Source of the DNA: Endozoicomonas sp. SCSIO W0465
Lineage (GTDB): Bacteria > Pseudomonadota > Gammaproteobacteria > Pseudomonadales > Endozoicomonadaceae
DNA length: 64,000 nucleotides
Reading direction: 5' to 3'
NCBI RefSeq assembly: GCF_023716865.1
Contig: NZ_CP092417.1
Span: forward strand, 3,760,001 to 3,824,000
Below are positions 35,933-43,533 of the stretch, in pieces (positions within the stretch are counted from its first letter, which is position 1; each line of letters begins with the position of its first letter). The position numbers were made by a program, and so were the translations under genes. The notes beneath the pieces are model-generated. The model was not told where the DNA came from, searched no databases, and worked only from the letters and a program-made list of their open reading frames with translations.

Positions 35933-37093
35933 ATGATGAATTTTGATTATCACAACCCGACTCATATTGTGTTTGGCAGGGAACGGCTGCATGAGTTGGA
36001 TCGACTGATTCCTGAAAATGCAAAAGTACTGGTCCTGTTCGGTGGAGGCAGTGTCCGCAGAAATGGAACACTGGAAAAAGTACTTGCTGGACTGGGCAAG
36101 CGTGATGTGATTGAGTTTGGTGGAATTGAACCAAACCCCCGATTCAATACCCTGATGAAAGCCGTGGATGTGGTTGGCAAAGAAAACATTGATTTCCTGC
36201 TGGCTGTCGGTGGCGGTTCCGTAATGGATGGCACCAAGTTTATTGCAGCAGCAGCGCATTACCCCGGGAACCCTGAAGATCTGTTGAAACATGGCTTTGC
36301 GCCGCTGCCCATTGAATCGGCTGTACCGCTTGCTACGGTTGCCACACTGCCAGCAACGGGTTCCGAAATGAACATGGGTGCCGTTATCTCCCATAAGAGT
36401 GGCAAACTGCCTGTGATGAGCCCACTGCTCTATCCGCAGTTCTCTGTTCTGGACCCAACACTGACGTTTTCATTGCCACCCGTTCAGGTCGCCAATGGTG
36501 TGGTTGACGCCTTTGTTCATGTTCTGGAGCAATACGTGACCTATCCGGTAGAGGCTAAAGTACAGGACCGGATGGCTGAAGGCATTCTGAAAACGCTGAT
36601 CGAATGTGGTCCGGTCACGCTGGCAGAACCGGAAAACTATGATGCCCGGGCCAACTTGATGTGGAGTGCAACCTCTGCATTGAACGGTTATATCGGTGTT
36701 GGTGTTCCCCAGGACTGGAGCACTCATATGATTGGCCATGAGCTGACCGATCTATTCGGTATGGATCATGCCCAGAGTCTGGCGATTGTTCAGCCGTCAC
36801 TCTGGAAAATCCGTAAGGATAAAAAGCGCGGTAAGCTTCTTCAGTATGCCGAGCGGGTTTGGGATATTTTGGAAGGTACCGATGATGAGCGTATTGATCA
36901 GGCAATTAGCATGACTCGTTCTTTCTTCGAATCTCTGGGAGTAAAAACACGATTATCCCAATACAGGATTGAACAAGCAGATATTGCCAAAGTCATTAAC
37001 GCACTTGAAAACCACGGAATGACTGCCCTGTCAGAAACCGGGGATATGGATCTGGCCATCAGTAACCAAATCCTGCAGGATGCGTACGCTTAA
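35933..37093 (+). CDS. yqhD: NADPH-dependent aldehyde reductase YqhD
   Basis: Iron/zinc-containing alcohol dehydrogenase that reduces short-chain and toxic aldehydes, 386 residues. It aligns throughout with E. coli YqhD: NPTHIVFGRERL, the cofactor loop VLFGGGSVRRNGTL, GGIEPNPRFNTLMKAV, LLAVGGGSVMDGTKFIAAAAHYP, the metal ligands Asp and His in VVDAFVHVLEQYV, and two His in GHELTDLFGMDHAQS. Starts at 35933 and 35936 are adjacent ATGs. It would detoxify methylglyoxal-type aldehydes, noteworthy because the methylglyoxal synthase gene at 57.4-59.4 kb is broken. Likely controlled by the divergent AraC-type regulator. Confidence 0.95.
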   Translation: MMNFDYHNPTHIVFGRERLHELDRLIPENAKVLVLFGGGSVRRNGTLEKVLAGLGKRDVIEFGGIEPNPRFNTLMKAVDVVGKENIDFLLAVGGGSVMDGTKFIAAAAHYPGNPEDLLKHGFAPLPIESAVPLATVATLPATGSEMNMGAVISHKSGKLPVMSPLLYPQFSVLDPTLTFSLPPVQVANGVVDAFVHVLEQYVTYPVEAKVQDRMAEGILKTLIECGPVTLAEPENYDARANLMWSATSALNGYIGVGVPQDWSTHMIGHELTDLFGMDHAQSLAIVQPSLWKIRKDKKRGKLLQYAERVWDILEGTDDERIDQAISMTRSFFESLGVKTRLSQYRIEQADIAKVINALENHGMTALSETGDMDLAISNQILQDAYA

Positions 37094-37585
37094 CACCGAC
37101 GAACGTGTCATGGAAAGCATCCTATACGGATGTTATTCATGACGCCCCCCTCCCGTTTAAAAGTATTTCATCTGGTGCAGCCAAGCGTTGTTATACATAC
37201 ACAAGCACCTCATTCCCACGCTCCGCGTGGGAATGCATACCGATCCCACCACAAATACCGTACCCGCATGGAGCCCCCGAAAACCCTACCAGGCAGAGGC
37301 ACTTTCTCATGCTGCCAGAGCCGTATGCATTCCTACGCAGAGCGTGGGAACGAGGGTTTTGCGACACCCTCAGAGCATGGGAATGAGGGGTCTGGCTGTA
37401 TGGGTATTGACGCTTTTCGGCACTAGTCAGGATATGAACAGAGCTTCTCTTTCCAGAAGACCATATTATGATGAAAGCTGTAGATTAATCTTTTCACCAA
37501 CGTTACGACACCATTACACTGATCACGCTCTAAAAAATCAGGAAAGTCAATTGATAAAAAGCCCACTGCAAAGACCGAACGATCA
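37094..37585. other. Repeat-bearing gene-free region after yqhD
   Basis: About 490 bp with no gene. The overlapping plus-strand frames here are rich in Arg/Pro/His and simply read through the palindromic repeats. The region holds REP-like hairpins at 37211-37235 and 37329-37353, and a third, more decayed copy near 37375. Confidence 0.6.
37211..37235. repeat. REP-like palindrome
   Basis: A perfect 11-bp stem cattcccacgc/gcgtgggaatg with loop tcc. A second, imperfect copy (attcctacgc aga gcgtgggaac) lies 120 bp downstream at 37330-37351 in the same orientation class. This type of 'ttcccacgc..gcgtgggaa' palindrome is a widespread extragenic repeat in gammaproteobacteria. Confidence 0.8.
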
Positions 37586-38125
37586 TCAGCTCTCTTCCTT
37601 CTTGCTATCTTCTTCTGGCTTGCTTTCAGTGGTTTCTGTCACCTCAGACTCAGTGCTTTTATCGGTTCCTTCATCATGTCCTGCCGTGATCGAAGAATCA
37701 TTTTTCTCCGGGGTAGTTGGTTCTGCTGTCGTTGCTGGAGCCTTTGAATCATCATCCATATTTAGCGTCTTAACCTGATCAGTTACTGATTCAATCGATT
37801 CCTTGTCATCAGGCTCTTTTGATACGGCAACTTCTGCTGTAGCTTCCGAGCCTGTCTTTTCTACATCCCCCCCATCCTTGGTGTTCATTTGAGTGTTGGC
37901 TTTGGTTTGCGTGATAGACTTTTCAACTATTGAATCATCTCTGAGTTCACTATCTCCCGGTTCTTTATCCGGCATTTCATTCTTCATATCGCCTGCAGCA
38001 ACGGTTACAGTGTCCGTTCCGGCTATATTGGAAGAAACGGTTATTGGCTCATCGCCTGAACCCGCTGAATCCACAGAGGCTGTAGCTGGCTGAGCGGTGG
38101 CTGGCATTGAAGGCAACCTGTCCAT
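37586..38125 (-). CDS. Acidic, intrinsically disordered unknown protein
   Basis: A 179-residue, strongly acidic low-complexity protein rich in Ser, Thr, Glu, Asp and Lys (DDSKAPATTAEPTTPEKN; TESEVTETTESKPEED), with no Cys, Trp, Phe or Tyr and no signal peptide. It starts MDRLPSMPATAQ with an agaagagg ribosome-binding site. The first five residues are shared with two other unknown proteins in this window. A secreted or surface-exposed disordered protein is possible; no homologue is recognised. Confidence 0.6.
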   Translation of the reverse strand: MDRLPSMPATAQPATASVDSAGSGDEPITVSSNIAGTDTVTVAAGDMKNEMPDKEPGDSELRDDSIVEKSITQTKANTQMNTKDGGDVEKTGSEATAEVAVSKEPDDKESIESVTDQVKTLNMDDDSKAPATTAEPTTPEKNDSSITAGHDEGTDKSTESEVTETTESKPEEDSKKEES

Positions 38126-38422
38126 AAATAAAAACCTCTTCTCTCATTAAATAGGCAACCGTAATAGACTTTGGCCGCCTTTAATTGGTTTCAATGGTTT
38201 TTAGAGTATTTTTCTCATTAGGTATTACACATTATTTCTATCATTTTTATAGAGGCATAAGACCTGCACAATCGATAACCGTACCACTCAATATTTCTCA
38301 TTCTGAAGCCGAAACAGATGACAGCACGATCAACGTAGATGGTGGCAGCCCCATCCATGGATGCCGCCATAAACTATGGGATAAAATTCATACAGCGAAT
38401 ATCCTGCCTGATGAAACAGGCG

Positions 38423-39586
38423 CTAAGTTCTTCTGGAAAATCCGTACATTCGCCATGCTGGCAAGCAGGCAACCAGAAAACCCAGTAAAAACAGCGACAA
38501 CAGCCAAAGCAGCTGTTCCAAAGGCAGTACGATGTTGCTCACAACCGGAATCCAGCTCCCCAGAAAAAGCGTTGATACCTTATAGATAACGACACCGGAA
38601 CACAGAGCAAACAGGATCTGCAGCATCGGTTCTGCTAATGTCAGGCCAGCCAGCTGCCAAGGTCTTGCCCCGACCATTCGCAACAGTTCGACTTCCTGTT
38701 TGCGCTCGGCAAAGCCGGCAGAGAGATTAAAATACATCATCATCAGGGCAAGCAGCCCGATGATAAAGCTCATCGCCATAAAAACATTGTTCAACATTCG
38801 CTGATAATACCCGAGTTTTTCCAGTTCTAACGCGGGTATCACTACTTCAAGCGGTGTATTGAATGTTGACCTCAACGCCTGCTGCACCTTAAAGAGAGAG
38901 TGCCGATGGCGCAGTTTGATCAAAATAAAATTAAGGTAATCGGTCTTTATTCCATGAGCTTTTCGGACTTTTCGTAACCCGTCAATGGGAATTAAAATAT
39001 TATTATCCAGCGAAGTTCCGGTCTCCATTAAAACGCCCTGAATAATAAATGGTGTTTTATATTCATCTTTTAATGAAGGATAAAAGCCATTGGCTATTGT
39101 CAGGGTTTCTCCCGGTTGATAGTCTGCTGCCAGACCAGCACCAATAAATGCCGACCGGTGATTTCTGAACGCCGTGCCTGATCCACTGGCGCCAATGAAA
39201 TTAAGGGCTTTCAGCTGCAGGGTTTCCATATATTGTGCCGTACTGCCGGTCACGGTATAGCCACGGTGACTTTCGTTGGTCGCCACAGGTGCCGCCCATT
39301 CGACTTCCTCCAGGCCGGCAATTTTTTCATAGACATCCCAGGGTATCACCGGGGGAGGAGGGCCTATGCGGAAAAGACTGTACAGGACAAGATGTACCGG
39401 TTGCGAAGGTGCTCCGACAATCAGGTCTGCTCCTGAAGACACCTGTCGTACATAGGATCTGACCGCTTCATGAATATGGCTAATCACCAGAAGCAGCGCA
39501 ACACTGAAAGCAAGTGCCAGAATCGAAATCATTGAGCGCCCGGCTCTCTGACCAAGGCTTTTGCGCATAATCTTCATAATAACCAT
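38423..39586 (-). CDS. ABC transporter permease, FtsX/MacB type
   Basis: A 387-residue inner-membrane permease of the FtsX/LolC/MacB class. It has one N-terminal helix (SMISILALAFSVALLLVISHI), a periplasmic core domain of about 220 residues, and three C-terminal helices (FIIGLLALMMMYFNL; LQILFALCSGVVIYKVS; LLSLFLLGFLVACLPAW). The loop AERKQEVELLRMVGARPWQLAGL is the typical coupling segment. It overlaps the ATPase gene by 13 bp. Such permeases perform mechanotransmission rather than bulk import; the substrate is unknown, possibly linked to the DUF2796-like protein upstream. Confidence 0.88.
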   Translation of the reverse strand: MVIMKIMRKSLGQRAGRSMISILALAFSVALLLVISHIHEAVRSYVRQVSSGADLIVGAPSQPVHLVLYSLFRIGPPPPVIPWDVYEKIAGLEEVEWAAPVATNESHRGYTVTGSTAQYMETLQLKALNFIGASGSGTAFRNHRSAFIGAGLAADYQPGETLTIANGFYPSLKDEYKTPFIIQGVLMETGTSLDNNILIPIDGLRKVRKAHGIKTDYLNFILIKLRHRHSLFKVQQALRSTFNTPLEVVIPALELEKLGYYQRMLNNVFMAMSFIIGLLALMMMYFNLSAGFAERKQEVELLRMVGARPWQLAGLTLAEPMLQILFALCSGVVIYKVSTLFLGSWIPVVSNIVLPLEQLLWLLSLFLLGFLVACLPAWRMYGFSRRT

Positions 39587-40293
39587 CGGTTTTCGCGCTC
39601 CCTTGCCAGGTTCAGCGTATCCATGCTCACGTACCGGTCAAAACCTTCAATGCCGTTTTCATCATGGGTTGTACAGATCAGTGTGGCGCCAGTGGCACGG
39701 CACTCATCCTGTAACAGCTGGTAAACGGCTTTCTTGCCTTTACCGTCCATGGCAGAAGCTGGCTCATCAGCCAACACCATTTCAGGCTTGCCAATCAATG
39801 CCCTGGCAATGGCAAATCGCTGCTGTTGACCCGCGCTGTATTGTGCAGCATTTTTTGATAGCCGGGACGGGTCTGTTAAGCTGAGCTTCCGAATCAGGCG
39901 AATAGCATCCCCGGCTGCAGTCCCGGACTGTCTTTCTGCTTCATACTGCCTTTTCCGTGAGAAATAGCAGGGCAACAGGATGTTGTCGAAAGCACTGAGA
40001 TAAGGAACCAGCCGATAGTGTTGAAAAACAAATCCGATAGAGTCGGCACGAAGCCTTTCCAGAGAAGAGGTTCCAATGGTTCTCATATCATTGTCCAGAA
40101 CCATCACATCGCCACTATCACAGCGAACCAGCCCCATCAAAGCTCTTAACAAAGTCGTTTTGCCGGAGCCATTCCCACCCCGGATACACACCGTTTCACC
40201 AGCATTGATGGCCAGCTCTGAAATTGTCAGTACTTCAGATTCTCCAATTCTGTGCTCAAGGTTATGAATGGCAACGGCCTGAACATTGGTCAT
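39574..40293 (-). CDS. ABC transporter ATP-binding protein (LolD/MacB-like)
   Basis: A 239-residue ATPase with Walker A (GGNGSGKTTLLRALMGL), Q-loop (FVFQHYRLVPYLSAFDNILL), signature (YSAGQQQRFAIARAL), Walker B (PEMVLADEPASAMDGKG) and switch His (LICTTHDENGIEGFDRYV). It resembles the ATPases that pair with FtsX-type permeases, such as the one it overlaps by 13 bp. Its start overlaps the stop of the upstream DUF2796-like gene by 4 bp, making a tight three-gene operon. Confidence 0.92.
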   Translation of the reverse strand: MTNVQAVAIHNLEHRIGESEVLTISELAINAGETVCIRGGNGSGKTTLLRALMGLVRCDSGDVMVLDNDMRTIGTSSLERLRADSIGFVFQHYRLVPYLSAFDNILLPCYFSRKRQYEAERQSGTAAGDAIRLIRKLSLTDPSRLSKNAAQYSAGQQQRFAIARALIGKPEMVLADEPASAMDGKGKKAVYQLLQDECRATGATLICTTHDENGIEGFDRYVSMDTLNLARERENRWLL

Positions 40294-40907
40294 CTCAATA
40301 TCCCCGCCTTGATGGCGACTTGCCGTTGGTTCGGATACACAACGGTCTTGTATTGCCAGTTTTCTGTTGTCAGCCAGACATCGACCGCCTTCAGGTCAGG
40401 CAAGGCTTGGTAAAGTTTTACGTCAATGTATTTGAGCTGGCCTGGATTTTTACAGCTGAATGTTTGAAAGCCACTGATTTGATCATCTTCCCGATTGACA
40501 TGAAGACCAACTACCTGACAATGGGCTGCTACGGGCGGCTTGGCAAAATATTGCATGCGTTGAAGCTGGCTATACAATAGTTCCAGATCCATTTTTTTTT
40601 TAAGTACTGATAAAGACTCTTCATCAAGGGCAATATAAAGTGTCAGGCTTTTACCAGAAATACTGATATCCAGTCCAATCCGGGCTGGCTCAACCGCTCT
40701 GTGCAGTACTATCTCCGCTCGACTTTCTGCAGCCGGTAAACCAAGCAGATACAAGGTGAACAGTTGCCAGGAAACTTTTCTGGTCACAGCCTGCAAAAGC
40801 ATCATTATTGGCTGTATTGCTACGGGAATCTTGGTTTTCATGCTCATGGTTATCGGTCGGCTTTTAACAAAGATAAGCGTCCTGCCTGCCTGGCTGCATA
40901 GCGCCAT
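40290..40907 (-). CDS. Putative secreted DUF2796 (ZrgA-like) protein
   Basis: Up to 205 residues. The likely true start is internal (MSMKTKIPVAIQ or nearby), placing a hydrophobic stretch (WQLFTLYLLGLPAAESRA) as a signal peptide and AEIVLHRAVEP as the mature start. The C-terminal half (FQTFSCKNPGQLKYIDVKLYQ; ALPDLKAVDVWLTTENWQYK) fits the DUF2796 pattern seen in ZrgA, a zinc-uptake protein of Vibrio. It lacks the His-rich stretch of ZrgA, and only two Cys remain. First gene of a tight operon with an FtsX-type ABC transporter, which is also common for DUF2796 genes. Metal handling is an inference. Confidence 0.6.
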   Translation of the reverse strand: MALCSQAGRTLIFVKSRPITMSMKTKIPVAIQPIMMLLQAVTRKVSWQLFTLYLLGLPAAESRAEIVLHRAVEPARIGLDISISGKSLTLYIALDEESLSVLKKKMDLELLYSQLQRMQYFAKPPVAAHCQVVGLHVNREDDQISGFQTFSCKNPGQLKYIDVKLYQALPDLKAVDVWLTTENWQYKTVVYPNQRQVAIKAGILR

Positions 40908-41397
40908 TTAATCAAAATGCCCTCCCCGGGATCTTAATCGATGAGACATAAGCGTTTGCTTTAATTGCCAATATTCTGCTGACAGCGACTATTTTGGCCT
41001 ATACTCGAAGCTGCTAGGAGCCTGTCGGACTTAAGCGTCCGTAGCGAGGATTGCGAGAAATTGAGGATAAAAATTTCTGATTCTGAGGAGAATAGCAGGG
41101 CTGTTTGACGAAGAAGCAGGAATTTTTAGACCAATTTATCGCAACCGCAGTAGGACAGCCTTAAGTCCGACAGGCTCCTGGTCCTCCGATAACCTGTCTG
41201 CTTTTCTGCAATCGCCCCGGCCAAAACTTATGCGTTGACAATCAGAGTGCTACAACGCTTCTCTAAACCTTCTTGAGAAACCCTGATAGCGCTCACCATG
41301 CATCCTAATTGGCCATGGCATTCAGATGTTTGATGGGAAATTCTTACTCGATTAGACGTCAACACATCCCTAACTCGAAACATCTGGAGTTTGATTC
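40908..41397. other. Gene-free region containing a MITE-like repeat
   Basis: This 490-bp stretch holds the promoter of the minus-strand ABC operon, the MITE-like element at 41016-41179 and the upstream region of the OmpA-family gene. No coding frame is convincing. Confidence 0.6.
41016..41179. mobile_element. MITE-like element, 164 bp with 20-bp perfect inverted repeats
   Basis: Perfect 20-bp terminal inverted repeats (aggagcctgtcggacttaag at 41016-41035; its reverse complement at 41160-41179) enclose 124 bp with no coding frame. No clear target duplication is visible at the edges (ctgct / ggtcc). Size and termini fit a non-autonomous miniature element; no full-length partner with these ends is in the window. 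Confidence 0.7.
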
Positions 41398-42330
41398 ATG
41401 CGTTTCATCACTCCCATTAAAACGCCAACTCTGTTCATAATCACCCTGTTGCTGGCTGGCTGCGCCAGTGATGGTCACATCAAGCGATGGGGCCAATGCG
41501 CCCTGATCGGAGCCGGTACCGGGGCCCTTGTTGGTGCTGCAGGCAACAGCGAAAGCGCATCCAAAAGTGGTCAAACCGCAGCTTATGGTGCTATTGGCGG
41601 AGCCCTGGTCGGTGCCGCTCTCTGTGCACTGACCGGCGGCGACAGTGATCAGGATGGCGTTCCTGATAAAAAAGACCGCTGTATGCACACCCCCAAAGGC
41701 GTAAAAGTCGATAACAGTGGCTGCCCTGTAGACTCAGATGGTGATGGGGTTCCTGACTATATGGATAAATGTGCCAATACCCCTAATGGAGTAGCAGTCG
41801 ATGCTAACGGTTGTCCCGATTCCGACGGCGATGGTGTCCCGGACAACATGGATCGCTGCCCCAACACCCCTGCCGGTGTAGCGGTTGACCAGTCTGGCTG
41901 CCCCACCGACAGCGATGGGGATGGTGTCCCCAACGGAATAGATAAATGCCCCAACACCCCCAAAGGCGTTCCGGTCAATGCAGATGGCTGCCCACTCCAG
42001 AGAGATTTGGGCATTGTTTACTTTGGGTTCAATAAAACCGATATTGACCAGTTGGGCCGCCAGGTTCTGGACCAAATTGCTGAAGTTGCCAAACAGCATA
42101 CTGGCATCCGTCTGACTGCCGTTGGTTACACCGATTCAACCGGACCGCTGGAATACAATGAGAAACTCGCCCTACGCAGGGCTGAAAGTGTCAAACAATA
42201 CCTGGAAGGCCAGGGAGTCAGTGGCAATCGAATCACAGCGGCTGCCGGTGGTGTCATGGAGTTAGGCGATCAAACCAGCCAAGGCCGCAGAAGCAACCGT
42301 CATGTTTCCATCACCATTGAACAACCTTGA
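41398..42330 (+). CDS. OmpA-family lipoprotein with thrombospondin type-3 repeats
   Basis: A 310-residue outer-membrane-associated protein. The lipobox is LLLAGC (Cys about residue 22), followed by a glycine-zipper region (GAGTGALVGAAGN; GAIGGALVGAALCALTGG). Four to five acidic Ca-binding TSP3 repeats follow (DSDGDGVPDYMDKC, SDGDGVPDNMDRCPNTP). The C-terminal OmpA-like peptidoglycan-binding domain has YFGFNKTDIDQ, TAVGYTDSTGPLEYNEKLALRRAE and GRRSNRHVSI. This is the OprF/'OmpA-TSP3' arrangement but with a glycine zipper in place of the beta barrel. It should anchor outer membrane to cell wall. Single-gene unit. Confidence 0.9.
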   Translation: MRFITPIKTPTLFIITLLLAGCASDGHIKRWGQCALIGAGTGALVGAAGNSESASKSGQTAAYGAIGGALVGAALCALTGGDSDQDGVPDKKDRCMHTPKGVKVDNSGCPVDSDGDGVPDYMDKCANTPNGVAVDANGCPDSDGDGVPDNMDRCPNTPAGVAVDQSGCPTDSDGDGVPNGIDKCPNTPKGVPVNADGCPLQRDLGIVYFGFNKTDIDQLGRQVLDQIAEVAKQHTGIRLTAVGYTDSTGPLEYNEKLALRRAESVKQYLEGQGVSGNRITAAAGGVMELGDQTSQGRRSNRHVSITIEQP

Positions 42331-42395
42331 TCGGGTATATACATTAAGCTTTTCATAGGTAACTACAGAGGGTTTTGCAAAAGGCTTAAATAAAC

Positions 42396-42488
42396 AAAGA
42401 ACCACAAAGACACAGGATTTTTCTGGAGCAGGCTGAGCTGCGCGCGGTCAATCCAAAAGTCTCCTTTGTGCCTTTGTGGTCTCTGTGA
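42396..42488. repeat. Imperfect inverted repeat between ompA-like and eamA genes
   Basis: Arms reading agaaccacaaagacacagg and ctttgtgcctttgtggtctct are nearly reverse-complementary and enclose about 45 bp. The accacaaag/ctttgtggt theme is a common extragenic palindrome in many bacterial genomes. Confidence 0.5.
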
Positions 42489-42586
42489 TCGCAATGATTC
42501 AACGTTTTGTCTGTTTCTTTTGGTGCCTGTGAGATAGTATTGATAGCGACTCAAACTTACTCTCTCAATGTCTCCAAGCAGTATTC

Positions 42587-43492
42587 ATGTCAGACAATAG
42601 CAAAGCCTGTTTCTATGCCCTGGCCACGGCCTTATTGTGGTCGACCATTGCCACCGCCTTTAAAATAGCCCTTAGCCATCTTGACCCATGGCAGCTGGTA
42701 TTCTGGTCCGTGGCAACTGCCACCCTCCTGCTGACCATCATGGTCATCATTCAGGGAAAGGCGGGCTTAATCTTCTCCCAATTCAAACAATCACCGGGAT
42801 TATTCCTGGTCCTGGGACTGTTAAACCCTTTTCTCTATCACATTGTATTGTTCGGCGCGTATGATCGGCTTCCGGCGCAACAGGCGCAGGCATTAAACTA
42901 CAGCTGGCCAGTCGCCCTGACCTTACTCGCCGCTCCTTTACTGGGCAGAAAGTTGTCAATGTCCAGCCTGCTGTGCTGCCTGCTGGCCTACGCCGGTGTA
43001 TTGATTATCTGTACCCGCGGAGCGTTTCAAAACCTTGATTTCTCCAGTCCCACCGGTGTGCTTCTGGCGCTGTCAAGTACCCTTATCTGGGCGCTTTACT
43101 GGATATTCAATACCCGGCGTGCAGGAGATCCTGTCGTTGGCCTGCTGATCTGCTTTATCTGTGGACTGCCCTGGATTATTGGTGCCACCGCCCTTTTCTC
43201 CGGTTTCTGGCCCATTTCTGTTAAAGGCCTGGCAGCAGCGGCCTATGTTGGCCTGATTGAAATGGGCTTTGCTTATATCCTGTGGCTGAAAGCCCTTAAA
43301 CTAGCGGACAATACTGCTATGATCAGCAATATCAGCTACCTCAGTCCGTTCCTGTCACTGATCTTTATCGCCAATATCCTTGGCGAGTCTATCTATCCTG
43401 CCACCTATGCTGGCTTGATGATGATTATTGTTGCCGTGCTGGCTCAGCAGCATCTGTCGGCGGCAGCAAAAAGCAGAACGCAAACATCATGA
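42587..43492 (+). CDS. EamA/DMT-family transporter
   Basis: A 301-residue inner-membrane protein with ten predicted helices in two EamA halves: LATALLWSTIATAFKIALSHL opens the first, and LLALSSTLIWALYWIFNTRR opens the second. Such drug/metabolite transporters usually export amino acids or metabolites; the substrate cannot be predicted. It is single, upstream of and convergent with the group II intron. Confidence 0.88.
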   Translation: MSDNSKACFYALATALLWSTIATAFKIALSHLDPWQLVFWSVATATLLLTIMVIIQGKAGLIFSQFKQSPGLFLVLGLLNPFLYHIVLFGAYDRLPAQQAQALNYSWPVALTLLAAPLLGRKLSMSSLLCCLLAYAGVLIICTRGAFQNLDFSSPTGVLLALSSTLIWALYWIFNTRRAGDPVVGLLICFICGLPWIIGATALFSGFWPISVKGLAAAAYVGLIEMGFAYILWLKALKLADNTAMISNISYLSPFLSLIFIANILGESIYPATYAGLMMIIVAVLAQQHLSAAAKSRTQTS

Positions 43493-43533
43493 CCAGAAAC
43501 AGCTACTTTGCTTTTAAGCAGTTCAGGATTGAA

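Noticed and set aside
37105..37778. Three overlapping plus-strand frames after yqhD
   Set aside because: They read through the REP-like palindromes and into the antisense of the 37586-38125 gene; composition is driven by the repeats.
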